From Clostridiales bacterium (GTDB taxonomy: Bacteria > Bacillota > Clostridia > Saccharofermentanales > DTU023), in contig SFGY01000005.1 in assembly GCA_004556455.1 (NCBI GenBank), positions 62,001 through 126,000 on the forward strand: 64,000 bases of DNA, read 5' to 3'. A program made the translations under genes and the position numbers. The notes below the pieces were generated by a model that was given only the letters and a program-made list of their open reading frames with translations, did no database searches and was not told the DNA's origin. This document shows positions 49,102 through 58,543 of this stretch, one piece after another (position 1 is the stretch's first letter; every line of letters starts with the position of its first letter).

Positions 49102-49394
49102 CGTTTCCTCCCTGAGGACAGAAGAGAAGTTCTTTGACAAAGCGCTGAATCCGTCAGGATAGAGACTTTGCAGCAAACATTTCAGGTAAATAAAAAGAGA
49201 TCGTGCGAAGCCCTCTTTATTCCCTGAGTACAGGAAATAAGGTCGCAGAAGGCATTCCACGATCTCTTCAATTGTGCATCAAATAAGTCGTTCAGCGATT
49301 TGTCTGAGTTTTACCCTCAACATCTCGGCTAAGTCTCCTCTTCATCCCATAAAAAGATTGGACCCATTATAAAAAGCAGAAAATTTTCAAACAA
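49102..49394 (-). promoter_or_regulatory. livK promoter and long structured leader
   Basis: On the minus strand TTGTTT (49394-49389), a 17-bp spacer and TATAAT (49371-49366) drive a leader of about 255 nt. It contains a perfect 11-bp stem AAGAGATCGTG / CACGATCTCTT (49195-49205, 49258-49268). This encloses a second hairpin TTATT-CCTG / CAGG-AATAA (49217-49226, 49231-49240). No T-box signature (AGGGTGGNACCGCG-like) is seen. It may be a regulatory leader of the amino-acid transporter. Confidence 0.55.
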
Positions 49395-49483
49395 TTCACA
49401 AAGTGGCTAAGTTCTCAGGGATATTACGCGCTTTTATAGCAAATTTAGATAAAAAACTAAGAAACGCGCAAAAATATACAAAG

Positions 49484-50794
49484 TTATGCATTCGGGTGCT
49501 TATTGAAGACCTGTGGCCAGAGGCGGGGCAGGATGAGCTGAGCCAGGAGACCCAGCACGACGACAGGAAGAATCCAGGCAAAGTTCTTGAAGCTTTCCGG
49601 GAATAAATTTTCCAGCGGTGCCATGAGACTGATATGGCCATCAATACCATTTAAGATCATCTCTGCGGTGGGGAAGAGTGCGCCAAGCGAGCAGCCCATA
49701 TGCAGGGCCTTGTGATCGAGGCTTTTATAAAAGAAATTGAGGACAATGAGCACAATGGCTAAGGGATAGATTCCTGCAAGAATCGGTGCGGCTATGGAGA
49801 CAATTTTGTCTACCCCGGAGATGGAAAAATAATAACTGAAGGCGGTGGAGGCCAGAATTGCCCAGCGCATCTTGATGCGTCCGTGCGAGAGCGTTTCAAA
49901 AAATTCGCCCACAGTGGAGCTCAGCCCTATGGCTGTCGTGAGACAGGCTAAAACCATGGCGAGGCACATGAAGACGCTGCCCAGCCTGCCCAGCAAACCT
50001 TCGGCAATGAAGATCAGGCGATCCACATAGGTAAAATCGTGAATTTCTTTGAGAGAAGAGGTCGTTGCACCAATGTAGAGCAAGCCGGAATAGAGAGCGG
50101 CAATCCCTATCGAGGCGATAATCCCGGCTTTAATGGTGCAGCTCACAAGCTCATCATGATCGTGAATCCCTTTGTTGACAAAAGAAGCGACAACGATAGA
50201 AGTAAAGCACATGGCGCCGATCGCGTCCATCGTTTGATATCCTTTTTCAAAGGACGTGGAAAAGACGGCTTCCATACCGGTTGGAATCATTTCACCAAGT
50301 GGAGTGATGAGGCCTTTAATGATAATAATCGAGAGAACAATGATGAGGCCAGGGGTAAGAAAATTGCCAATCAGATCCACAACGCGGGATGGCCTGAACA
50401 CAAAAAAGAGCACAATACTGAAAAAGATCGCAGAGGAAAGCCAGGCCGGAAAAGCGGGAATGAGGCTGCCTTTGAGAAACTCATAGGTGGTTGCGGCCGT
50501 TCTGGGAATGGCGAGGCCCGGCCCTATGGCCAGCATCGCTAAAACAGAAAAAAGGCTGATGGGCACTTTGCCAAGGTGATGTCCAAGATCCATGATATTT
50601 CCACCGGCCCGGGTTGTCGCGACGACTCCCATGAACACGAGGCCGATGCCGGTGCTCAAAAACCCTAAAGTTGCCGGCAGATATGCGCTGCCTGCTTCAG
50701 CCCCCAGCTGCGGAGGAAAGATCAGATTTCCAGCGCCGACAAACATTGCGAACAGGGCAAGCCCAGATACAATAATGATCTTTCTCTTACTCAT
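49484..50794 (-). CDS. brnQ: Branched-chain amino acid:cation symporter BrnQ
   Basis: This secondary transporter of the LIVCS family couples Leu/Ile/Val uptake to Na+ or H+. At 436 residues with about twelve TM helices it shows the N-terminal FAMFVGAGNLIFPPQLGAEAG signature, split as FVGAGNLIFPPQLG. Further blocks are GPGLAIPRTAATTYE and CLTTAIGLSSTVGEFF. It lies next to the liv operon on the same strand, giving two parallel branched-chain amino acid uptake routes. Confidence 0.96.
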   Translation of the reverse strand: MSKRKIIIVSGLALFAMFVGAGNLIFPPQLGAEAGSAYLPATLGFLSTGIGLVFMGVVATTRAGGNIMDLGHHLGKVPISLFSVLAMLAIGPGLAIPRTAATTYEFLKGSLIPAFPAWLSSAIFFSIVLFFVFRPSRVVDLIGNFLTPGLIIVLSIIIIKGLITPLGEMIPTGMEAVFSTSFEKGYQTMDAIGAMCFTSIVVASFVNKGIHDHDELVSCTIKAGIIASIGIAALYSGLLYIGATTSSLKEIHDFTYVDRLIFIAEGLLGRLGSVFMCLAMVLACLTTAIGLSSTVGEFFETLSHGRIKMRWAILASTAFSYYFSISGVDKIVSIAAPILAGIYPLAIVLIVLNFFYKSLDHKALHMGCSLGALFPTAEMILNGIDGHISLMAPLENLFPESFKNFAWILPVVVLGLLAQLILPRLWPQVFNKHPNA

Positions 50795-51280
50795 AAAGCC
50801 TCAGATTCTCATAGATTATTGAAGGTCGTCTTTAAGAAAAAACGACGATTAAGAACAAGAGTAGTGTAGCATTTTTTAAATAAATTAGACAAGAAAGTTG
50901 TGTCAAATTATCAAAACATAGTGCAAATAGATAAATAAAGTTATTTTTGTATCCTTATACAGACCAATGTCTGAGGATACAGATAAATGGTTCTTTATTA
51001 TGCATTTTTTACAAAGCGGCTTACCATCCTGACATAGCGACCTCATGTTGAATCTTAAACGGCTTTGTCTTAGATAGCGTCCTTTCATGAAACAAATTTG
51101 CTCTTTTCTCATGCTTTTCTAATCTTTATGCCCTTATCTTCTCATCTTCGGTTTATATACTTAAAGCAGATCAGAGCTCAATGCCTGAAAATTGTAAAAT
51201 AAGTGTCGAGATGGCTTGAGTACTCAAAAGATGAAAGATCTGATCAAATATTAAAAGTCTTATGATAAAGGAGAAGTCTT
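50795..51280. other. AT-rich intergenic region between brnQ and the DUF4342-like gene
   Basis: A minus-strand promoter for brnQ is plausible (TTGTCT at 50892-50887, 18-bp spacer, TACACT at 50868-50863 in an extended -10 context). A bipartite hairpin occurs at 50949-50980 (GTATCC / GGATAC and CAGAC / GTCTG). A perfect 12-bp palindrome TTGAGTACTCAA is at 51216-51227, and an AAAGGAG site precedes the next gene. There is no coding frame of note; a 69-codon frame on the minus strand lacks support. Confidence 0.5.
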
Positions 51281-51796
51281 ATGGATCATTTTGAAATGGT
51301 TGAAAAACTGCGTCAGGTCGCTAATGTGTCTTATGAAGAAGCCAAAGATGCGCTGGAAAAGTCGAACTGGGATCTGCTCGACGCGATGGTTTCCCTGGAA
51401 AAAGACGGAAAAATCAAGAAAGATGCCGGTTATCAGGAAGAATTTAAGACAAAGACCGAGGAAGAAAGCAAAAATGAAGAAAAAGAGGCGAGAACGGCCC
51501 GCCAGAAAGAAGCAGTCAACGGCTTTTTCCAGGGCATAGGCCGCTTCATTCAGGCCGGAAATGAAATCTTCCTGGATATTCGCTACAAAGGAGAGCCGTT
51601 TGTTTCTTTACCTCTCACCGTGCTCGTTCTTCTGGCTATACTCATCAGTCCGATCCTCCCGATGATTTTGATTGCAGCCCTCATCTCACTTTTCTTTAAT
51701 GTAAGGTATACTTTAACGGACCGCCGCAGAGAAGCAGACAAACACAAGAGTGCCAATGAAATCTTCAAGGGGAAAGAAGACCATAAAGAGGACTAA
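51281..51796 (+). CDS. UBA-like domain membrane protein (DUF4342 type)
   Basis: The 171-residue protein has an N-terminal UBA/TS-N-like three-helix region (MVEKLRQVANVSYEEAKDAL, KSNWDLLDAMVSLEKDG). It is followed by a charged coiled-coil segment (about 50-80), a DUF4342-like block (FIQAGNEIFLDIRYKGEPFVSLPL) and two closely spaced TM helices (about 110-145). Function is unknown; homologues occur in Clostridia. It has a good ribosome site and precedes a two-component system. Confidence 0.75.
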   Translation: MDHFEMVEKLRQVANVSYEEAKDALEKSNWDLLDAMVSLEKDGKIKKDAGYQEEFKTKTEEESKNEEKEARTARQKEAVNGFFQGIGRFIQAGNEIFLDIRYKGEPFVSLPLTVLVLLAILISPILPMILIAALISLFFNVRYTLTDRRREADKHKSANEIFKGKEDHKED

Positions 51797-51854
51797 AATT
51801 CAAGATTAAGCTGAACTCTTTCTTTCTCAGAGGTTTATGTGATGACGAAAAAGT

Positions 51855-51885
51855 ACAAGTCCCGGAAGGCTTCCTTCTGGGACTT
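51855..51885 (+). terminator. Hairpin between the UBA-like gene and the response regulator
   Basis: AGTCCCGGAAGG / CCTTCTGGGACT, a 12-bp stem with one G-T pair and a CTT loop, followed by TTGGGTT, not a clean T-run. It falls inside the first codons if the response regulator starts at 51842. Confidence 0.5.
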
Positions 51886-51913
51886 TGGGTTACTGAAAGG
51901 GTGTGCATGTGCG

Positions 51914-52663
51914 ATGAAGCAAGCCAGCAGCAATGAAACAGCCAAAGCACGTATTCTGATCGTAGAAGATGAAGAGAAAATTGCGCGATTTGTCGAACTT
52001 GAACTTCTACACGAGGGATATCTGGTCGAGAAGGCCTTTGATGGAAGAAATGGATTGGACCTGGCCTTAAACGGTCACTTTGATTTACTCCTTCTGGATG
52101 TCCTACTCCCCGGACTGAATGGCTTTGAACTCCTGCGTCGGCTGCGCAAAACTTCTTCTCTTCCGGTGATTATGCTGACGGCCAAAGACGGGGTCATGGA
52201 TACGGTTGCAGGACTTGATATGGGGGCAGATGACTATATGACGAAGCCATTTTCCATAGAGGAGCTGCTGGCCAGAATTCGTCTTGTCCTGCGTAAGAGT
52301 CAAAAAAATTCGGATAAGGAAGAACTCAACTATGGGCCGCTGCATATGGATCTTGCCCGGCATCGCGTCAGCTTCCAGCTTAACTCGGAGTCAGCGCAGA
52401 GCGACGCTGAGCAGGATATTGAACTCAGCAGCCGCGAGTTCGACCTGCTCCGTGTGTTTATGGAAAATGCAGAACTGTTGCTGACCCGTGACCAGCTTTT
52501 GGAAAAAGTATGGGACACAGATTTTATGGGTGAGAGCAATGTGGTCGATGTCTATGTGCGCTATCTGCGGCAGAAAATCGACCAGGTTTTTTCTGTTAAA
52601 CTGATTCACACGGTCAGAGGGCTCGGCTATACCCTCAGGTTAGAAAATCAACACGATGGCTGA
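51914..52663 (+). CDS. OmpR-family response regulator
   Basis: The receiver domain starts at ARILIVEDEEKIARFVELEL, with the phosphorylated Asp in LLLLDVLLPG, the Thr in VIMLTAKDG and the Lys in YMTKPFS. The C-terminal winged helix shows ELSSREFDLLRVFMENAELL, LTRDQLLEKVW and VVDVYVRYLRQKID. From ATG 51914 it has 249 residues. An ATG at 51842 has a better-placed AGAGG site but would add 24 residues encoded by a hairpin, so the start is uncertain. The stop overlaps the kinase start by 8 bp. Confidence 0.93.
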   Translation: MKQASSNETAKARILIVEDEEKIARFVELELLHEGYLVEKAFDGRNGLDLALNGHFDLLLLDVLLPGLNGFELLRRLRKTSSLPVIMLTAKDGVMDTVAGLDMGADDYMTKPFSIEELLARIRLVLRKSQKNSDKEELNYGPLHMDLARHRVSFQLNSESAQSDAEQDIELSSREFDLLRVFMENAELLLTRDQLLEKVWDTDFMGESNVVDVYVRYLRQKIDQVFSVKLIHTVRGLGYTLRLENQHDG

Positions 52664-54215
52664 GAAAAAGCATTCCGGAAAAAGAAAAATCAATTACCCT
52701 GTCACGACTCTCTCCTTCAAGCTCGGTCTGCAGCTTTTCCTGCGTCTCTTTTTTTCTTTTCTGCTCATGGACCTGCTTCTCGTTTCCCTTATTTTCTATC
52801 ATTGGGTGGATCAGCAGGAAAAAGCTGCTTTTGGCGAGTCCTGGAATATGGCCTGGAAAAGATATCCGGTTTTCTTAAGCGAGAAGGAGGAAGACCGCTT
52901 GAAATCGCCCACTGTCCGTGAGCATGGCTCTTTATATTCAGAGCATGCACAGGCAAAAATGTCGCCTCTTCAGGTGGCTCTCCCAGATCAACAGTGGCAC
53001 AGCATATCTTTCTACGAAAAAATGCGCTATCTTGGCTGGCAGGTTGATCAGGGTGAAGGAAAAATATCCACTTTTGCAGCAGGACATTTTGCCTATTCGC
53101 TGGCGACAGGAGCGACAGCGGTACTCATCTGCGAAATGCTTTTGCTGGGATGGCAGTACCGGAGGGTTCGCAGGAAAATAGAGAAAATCCTGCTCGTCCC
53201 CCTGAAAAAAATGGCTGAAGAGGCCGAACGCCTCAGCACATCATTGAAGTCTGAGGAAGTCCAGGAGGAAGTTTATCACAATGTCGAATCGGCCATTGTT
53301 TCGGCAGAAGCTTTGAATCCCGATAATGCGGAAACTCGCATCGATATGGGGGATCCCAATTTAAGCGGTATTGAAGATGCGATCAATACTTTACTTTCGC
53401 GTGCTCAGGAGGGAACAAAACAACAGATCCGCTTTGTCTCTGACGCCTCGCATGAACTGCGGACGCCCATTTCTGTCATTCAGGGTTACGCCGAGATGCT
53501 GGAGCGCTGGGGGAGTACGGATGAAGCAGTTCTCAGGGAAAGCATAGAGGCCATCCTTGCGGAGTCCAGGCAGATGCAGATCCTGGTTGAACAACTTCTT
53601 TTCCTTGCCCGCGGAGATGCTGGCCGCAATCCCATTCATATGGAAGTGCTTGATCTTGCAGCTCTGATTAAAGAAACGTGTGATGAATATACCATGATTG
53701 ATCAGGAGCATCACTGGTTCTGTGGCTTCGATAATGATGTCTCTGATGATGTAGAAGAGGGTATCAATGACTTTGAAAAACCTGGAGAAAATGAAGCTGA
53801 GTCGGTTCAAATCACCTCACTCTGGGTTCAGGCTGACCGCCAGATGCTGAAACAGGTTTTGCGAATTCTTTCGGACAATGCCAGGCGTTATTCCCCTGAG
53901 GGAAGTACGATTCATCTGCAGGCCTATCGAACTCAGGCTGGGGAACCGGCCTTTTATGTTCAGGATGAAGGTTGCGGCATGAGTCCGGAGGAGCTGCCGC
54001 ATATTTTTGACCGTTTCTATCGCAGCGATCCGGCCCGCCAGCGTGAAGGCGGGGGGAGCGGCCTCGGTCTGGCCATAGCCAAATGGATTGTCGATCAGCA
54101 TCGAGCGCATTTCAGTGTCCTCTCCAGAGCGGGTCTGGGCAGCCGCATGAGCGTCATTTTCCCCAGGGAGAGCGCCGAAGTGCAACGGCAAAGACGGAAA
54201 TTGACGCTGAACTGA
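52656..54215 (+). CDS. Membrane sensor histidine kinase
   Basis: The 519-residue partner of the preceding regulator has TM helices at about 28-50 and 143-165 flanking an extracytoplasmic sensor of about 90 residues. A HAMP-like segment with a long acidic insertion (about 170-245) precedes the HisKA domain FVSDASHELRTPISVIQGYA (His about 266). The ATP-binding domain shows N (DNARRYSPEG), G1 (DEGCGMS), F (FDRFYRS) and G2 (GGGSGLGLAI) boxes. A nonconserved acidic loop (EEGINDFEKPGENEAESVQ) lies in the ATPase domain. The stimulus is not predictable; the adjacent D,D-carboxypeptidase suggests a cell-wall connection, which is inference. Confidence 0.93.
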   Translation: MAEKKHSGKRKINYPVTTLSFKLGLQLFLRLFFSFLLMDLLLVSLIFYHWVDQQEKAAFGESWNMAWKRYPVFLSEKEEDRLKSPTVREHGSLYSEHAQAKMSPLQVALPDQQWHSISFYEKMRYLGWQVDQGEGKISTFAAGHFAYSLATGATAVLICEMLLLGWQYRRVRRKIEKILLVPLKKMAEEAERLSTSLKSEEVQEEVYHNVESAIVSAEALNPDNAETRIDMGDPNLSGIEDAINTLLSRAQEGTKQQIRFVSDASHELRTPISVIQGYAEMLERWGSTDEAVLRESIEAILAESRQMQILVEQLLFLARGDAGRNPIHMEVLDLAALIKETCDEYTMIDQEHHWFCGFDNDVSDDVEEGINDFEKPGENEAESVQITSLWVQADRQMLKQVLRILSDNARRYSPEGSTIHLQAYRTQAGEPAFYVQDEGCGMSPEELPHIFDRFYRSDPARQREGGGSGLGLAIAKWIVDQHRAHFSVLSRAGLGSRMSVIFPRESAEVQRQRRKLTLN

Positions 54216-54331
54216 ATGGCAGAACTTGATAAGGAAAGTGGGACATCCGCTTGATTGACCTTCCTCTGAAAAATTGAGTAAGATAATCCGAAAAAGATTA
54301 ATTTTCGCTTGAAAGGGCAATAAATAGAAGC

Positions 54332-55720
54332 ATGTTAAGACATCCTGATTACGATAAAGAGAAGTCGCTGCAGCCTCGTGAAGTACCCAGGTCGTCCGGC
54401 TCCCTGGCAAAGCAGTCAGCAGGAAGCCCCCAAAGTCGCAGACCAGTGAAGAAAAGACGGCGTCCCTCTTACTGGGGGATTCTGCTATTCTTGCTCATTG
54501 GCCTGAGCCTTCTGGCAGGATTATTTTTGTTTCGAGATCGCCTGCCGGGAATAAAATTCCTGGGGAAGAAATTTTTATCATATCTGAAAGCTCCTTTTGA
54601 GCAATCAGACAGAACAGAGATGGATGGGTCCAGACGAGGTTTAAACCTCTCAGAACAGTCTCCTGCGGAAAAGGATGAGCCTTTGGATGACGCGAGCTCA
54701 GGGCAGCAAGCGGCTTCACAAAAAAGCGGGGGAGCGGGTTTATCTGGAGATTTTGAGCCAAAGACGGAATCCGAGCCCTGGATGCTGGACCAGCTTTCAG
54801 CCGCCAGCCTGATGGGCAGGGACAAGCTTCTCACTCCGCCTGCCAAAGAGATGAGCGGGGCCGAGAGAAAAAAACAGAGCGCCCTGCAAAAGACTCTGCT
54901 CAATACAGATTTTGATACAGCCTCGGTGCTAAGCGAGGCCTATCTTCTCATGGATTATCAGACGGGATTGCCTCTCGCAGAAAAAAATGCCGATGAGCCC
55001 CTGGCTCCGGCTTCCCTGACGAAAGTCATGACAGCCTTGCTGCTACTGGAGCAGTATCCGGTAGAGCAGGATGTTGATCTAAGCACTATGACGGTGAGTA
55101 TTGAGGCGGAAGATCTGGAAGGCCTTGTTGAGGCAAATGCAAGTGTGGCGGGTCTCGAAATCGGCGATCAGTTGAGTGTTTACAATCTGGTCGAGGCGAT
55201 CCTCCTGCCTTCGGGAGCAGAGGCCTGTGCCGCCGCTGCCCGGGTCATGAGCGGCAGTCAGGAGGCTTTTGTGGCTGCCATGAACCAGCGTGCCCGGGAA
55301 CTGAGCCTTAACGATACCCAGTTTAAAAATCCAACTGGTCTTCCCGAGGAGGGTCATGTATCGACGGCCCGGGACATGGCGCGACTTTTCTGGCAGGCCT
55401 GCCAGGACAAACGCTTCCTGTCCATCGCCGGCAAAAGCTCTAGCCTCATTGATCGCAGCTCCGCAGGACGTCAGCCTCTTATCCTGAGCAGCACCTACAT
55501 GCACAAATTCGACGAAAACCCTGCGTTTATGGATCGTGTTCTGGCTGGAAAGTCTGGCTTTACCGGAGATGAACAATGTCAGACGACCCTCTTTCTCAAA
55601 GATTGGCGTCCTTATATTCTCGTCACGCTGGGCTGCCCAACGGTCGACCCGCAGTCCAGCCAGGCCGTTCAGGATCAGGTCAGCCTCATCAATAGCCTGA
55701 TTAAAGATTTCAGAAAATAG
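54332..55720 (+). CDS. D-alanyl-D-alanine carboxypeptidase, S11 family, with variant SxN motif
   Basis: This is a 462-residue type II membrane protein. It has a basic cytoplasmic tail, TM helix at about 48-67, a Ser/Glu-rich linker to about 190 and an S11 catalytic domain. The SxxK motif is SLTK (PASLTKVMTA). The usual SxN reads SGA (LLPSGAEACAA), and KTG is KSG (AGKSGFTG). Loss of the Asn of SxN is unusual and may affect activity. It follows the two-component system by 116 bp and ends at a bidirectional terminator facing leuS. It is a paralogue of the enzyme at 3.6-5.1 kb. Confidence 0.88.
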   Translation: MLRHPDYDKEKSLQPREVPRSSGSLAKQSAGSPQSRRPVKKRRRPSYWGILLFLLIGLSLLAGLFLFRDRLPGIKFLGKKFLSYLKAPFEQSDRTEMDGSRRGLNLSEQSPAEKDEPLDDASSGQQAASQKSGGAGLSGDFEPKTESEPWMLDQLSAASLMGRDKLLTPPAKEMSGAERKKQSALQKTLLNTDFDTASVLSEAYLLMDYQTGLPLAEKNADEPLAPASLTKVMTALLLLEQYPVEQDVDLSTMTVSIEAEDLEGLVEANASVAGLEIGDQLSVYNLVEAILLPSGAEACAAAARVMSGSQEAFVAAMNQRARELSLNDTQFKNPTGLPEEGHVSTARDMARLFWQACQDKRFLSIAGKSSSLIDRSSAGRQPLILSSTYMHKFDENPAFMDRVLAGKSGFTGDEQCQTTLFLKDWRPYILVTLGCPTVDPQSSQAVQDQVSLINSLIKDFRK

Positions 55721-55737
55721 ATTTTATATAAACATAA

Positions 55738-55793
55738 AAAACCGCTCAACGTGCAGGAACTGGAGCAAGTTCGTCGCGTTGAGCGGTTTCATT
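55738..55793. terminator. Bidirectional terminator between the carboxypeptidase and leuS
   Basis: AAAACCGCTCAACG / CGTTGAGCGGTTT arms (55738-55751, 55777-55789) have A-rich and T-rich flanks on opposite sides, so it can serve both convergent genes. Confidence 0.75.
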
Positions 55794-55835
55794 ATTGCGG
55801 AGAACAGGCGAGCTGAGCAGCGGTTTTTCTGCAGC

Positions 55836-58331
55836 TTAGCCCTTGACGACAAAGTTCATCAGGCGGCCTGGTACGGGAATTTCTTTGATAATGCTGCGGC
55901 CTCCGAGCCAGCCTTCAAAACGTGGATCAGCTTTGACCAGAGCGGCCATATCTTCACGCCGGACATCTGAAGGCAGCATCATGCGATCGACAATTTTGCC
56001 GTTAAACTGAACGGCAATTTCAACCTCAGCCTTTTTAAGATACTTTTCATCAGCCAGGGGCCAGGCCTGGCGGAAGAGGGAAGTCGTATTGCCCCATTTT
56101 TCGGCCTGTTCTTCACAGAAATGAGGGGCGAAGGGGGCCAGAAGGAGAATCAGCGTATGCGCCGCACGGTTTAAAAGTTCCGGCTTAGCAGACTTTAATG
56201 CGCGATACACGCTAATTGCATTCATCAGTTCCATCATGCGGGCAATCGACGTGTTAAATTGAAATTTTTCCGCGTCTTCGGTAACGCCCTTGATGCTTCG
56301 GTTAAGCCAGTAGAGGAGCTCTCGATCCTCACTCGTGAGTGTGGCCTCGTCAAAGCCCTGATCGGCCTTTTTCAACCAGCCCTCGCTGATCCCTTCATCG
56401 ACGAGTTCTTCTACTCTCGCAGCAAATTTAGCCACAGCCCGAATGCCGTCGTCATTCCATGGGCCTCCTTCGGTGTAGGCAAAGCCAAAAGCCAGATAGA
56501 GGCGGAAAATGTCGCTGCCGTATTTTTCAACGTAGGGATCCGGAGAAATGGTATTGCCTCTGGACTTCGACATGCGGTTGCCGTCAGGTCCAAGGATAAC
56601 CCCCTGGTGGATCAGGCGGCGGAAAGGTTCGTCAAAGTGAATCAGCCCCATATCTCTCAGCGCCTTGGTAATAAAGCGGGCGTACAAAAGGTGCATGGCA
56701 GCGTGTTCCGGTCCGCCGACGTAGACATCGACAGGGCAGAGGGCGTCAACTTTATCCGTGTCAAAGATGGCCTGATCGTTGCGATTGTCCACATAGCGGA
56801 ACTGGTACCAGGAGGAATCCACAAAGGTATCCAGGGTATCCGGGTCGCGCAGAGCATCCCCACCGCATTTCGGGCACTTGCAGTGCATGAAGCCTTCATG
56901 CTTTTTCAAAGGGGAGTCGCCGTGCGGGGCAAATTCCACATCATAGGGGAGCAGCACCGGGAGCTCCTCTTCGGGCACCGGGACCTCACCGCAGTGTTCA
57001 CAGTAAACAATGGGGATGGGTGTGCCCCAGTAGCGTTGACGGGAGACCAGCCAATCGCGCAGACGGTAATTTATTTTATGATTGGCCTTGCCCTCTTTGG
57101 CCAGATCGGCAACGATGGCGTGCCGTGCTTCTGCCGAAGCCAAACCATCGTATTTTCCACTGTTCAACAAAATGCCATCGTCACAGAAGGGCAGCTCGGG
57201 CTGCGATCCATCAGCGGGCCCGATCACTCTCCTGATCGGGAGGCTGTATTTCTGCGCAAAGGCGAAATCACGATCATCGTGGGCAGGAACAGCCATAACC
57301 ACACCGGTACCATAGCTTCCGATGACATAGTCGGCGGCCCAGATGGGGACGCGTTCGCCGCTGATGGGGTGAATGGCAAAAGAACCGGTAAAGACACCCG
57401 TTTTCTCACGCGTCGTGGACATGCGGTCAATTTCATTGAGATGACGCGTTTTTTCCTGATAAGCAAGGATATTTTCACGTTCAGCTTCGCTGGTAAGCTG
57501 TTCGCAAAGCGGGCTGTCCGGAGCGACAACCACATAGCTGACACCAAGAAAAGTATCGGCACGGGTTGTAAATACCCGCAACTCCAAAGCTTTTCCATCT
57601 TCTCCAAGGAGCAGTTCACCGTCTTTTTCTGCGTGGAAGCAAAGCTCATCTCCTTCTGAACGGCCAATCCAGTTTATCTGAACTTTTTTGGTGCGCTCAG
57701 GCCAATCCAGAGCATCCAGGCCGTCGATCAGCTCCTGTGCGTAATCGGTAATTTTAAAGAACCACTGCGTAAGATTCTTTTTGCTGACCAGGCTGTGGCA
57801 GCGCTCACAGCTGCCATCGGCCATGACCTGCTCGTTCGCAAGGACCGTCTGACAATGGGGACACCAGTTCACCGGCGCATTTTTACGATAGGCCAGGCCT
57901 TTTTTGTAAAGCTGGAGGAAAAGCCACTGATTCCAGCGGTAATATTCGGGGGTGCAGGTGGCGATTTCGTGATCCCAGTTAAACATGCCCCCCATGGCCT
58001 TAAGCTGCTTTTCCATCGTGACCACGTTTTCCATCGTTGAATCTTTTGGATGAATGCCTGTCTTGATGGCATAATTTTCAGCTGGAAGGCCGAAAGCATC
58101 AAAACCCATGGGCTGGAAAACTTCGTAGCCCTGCATTTTTTTCATGCGGGCGTAACTGTCGGTCAGACTGTAGTTATACCAATGGCCGACGTGAAGCTTT
58201 GCAGCGGATGGATAGGAAAACATTTCGAGCACATAGAGTTTATCTTTCATGCGCTCCGGGTCAAAGGCGGCAAGCTTTTCTTCCTGCCAGCGCTGCTGCC
58301 ATTTTGCATCGGTTTTGCCTGAGTATTTCAT
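55836..58331 (-). CDS. leuS: Leucyl-tRNA synthetase
   Basis: This class I enzyme charges tRNA-Leu and edits mischarged products. It is 831 residues from the ATG at 58331 (GAGGTG site 8 bp upstream); a longer frame to 58406 is rejected. The HIGH motif is KLHVGHWYNYS, the zinc-type Cys cluster CPHC / CERC is present, the CP1 editing domain has TTRADTFLGVSYVV and HDDRDFAFA, and KMSKS is NRMSKSRGNTI. Normal length and order. An extended -10 (TGCTATACT) lies upstream near 58375. No T-box is seen in the short leader. Confidence 0.97.
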   Translation of the reverse strand: MKYSGKTDAKWQQRWQEEKLAAFDPERMKDKLYVLEMFSYPSAAKLHVGHWYNYSLTDSYARMKKMQGYEVFQPMGFDAFGLPAENYAIKTGIHPKDSTMENVVTMEKQLKAMGGMFNWDHEIATCTPEYYRWNQWLFLQLYKKGLAYRKNAPVNWCPHCQTVLANEQVMADGSCERCHSLVSKKNLTQWFFKITDYAQELIDGLDALDWPERTKKVQINWIGRSEGDELCFHAEKDGELLLGEDGKALELRVFTTRADTFLGVSYVVVAPDSPLCEQLTSEAERENILAYQEKTRHLNEIDRMSTTREKTGVFTGSFAIHPISGERVPIWAADYVIGSYGTGVVMAVPAHDDRDFAFAQKYSLPIRRVIGPADGSQPELPFCDDGILLNSGKYDGLASAEARHAIVADLAKEGKANHKINYRLRDWLVSRQRYWGTPIPIVYCEHCGEVPVPEEELPVLLPYDVEFAPHGDSPLKKHEGFMHCKCPKCGGDALRDPDTLDTFVDSSWYQFRYVDNRNDQAIFDTDKVDALCPVDVYVGGPEHAAMHLLYARFITKALRDMGLIHFDEPFRRLIHQGVILGPDGNRMSKSRGNTISPDPYVEKYGSDIFRLYLAFGFAYTEGGPWNDDGIRAVAKFAARVEELVDEGISEGWLKKADQGFDEATLTSEDRELLYWLNRSIKGVTEDAEKFQFNTSIARMMELMNAISVYRALKSAKPELLNRAAHTLILLLAPFAPHFCEEQAEKWGNTTSLFRQAWPLADEKYLKKAEVEIAVQFNGKIVDRMMLPSDVRREDMAALVKADPRFEGWLGGRSIIKEIPVPGRLMNFVVKG

Positions 58332-58543
58332 AAAATTCACCTCGAAATTCTCGGAGATATATTCGCATGTTTTAGAGTATAGCAGAATCAGGAAGGTGAG
58401 CGACATAAAGTCAGCGGAAATCCTCTGCTGGTGTCAGCAGGATGGAAAAACATAAGAACGGGTGTTGGAGCAGGAGTTTATGCAGGAGTTGGGGAAAAAC
58501 TGCTGGTTTTAGCCTAAGTTCGATACTTAACTCTGATGCAGGC

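Noticed and set aside
50903..51112. A 69-codon minus-strand gene between brnQ and the UBA-like gene
   Set aside because: It is AT-rich low-complexity coding without a convincing ribosome site and overlaps a bipartite hairpin.
56259..57659. A 466-codon plus-strand frame antisense to leuS
   Set aside because: It mirrors a strongly supported leuS, has no ribosome site, and its composition is explained by the codon bias of the opposite strand.
58332..58543. A T-box leader before leuS
   Set aside because: The leader is short and the conserved T-box sequence is not visible on the minus strand.
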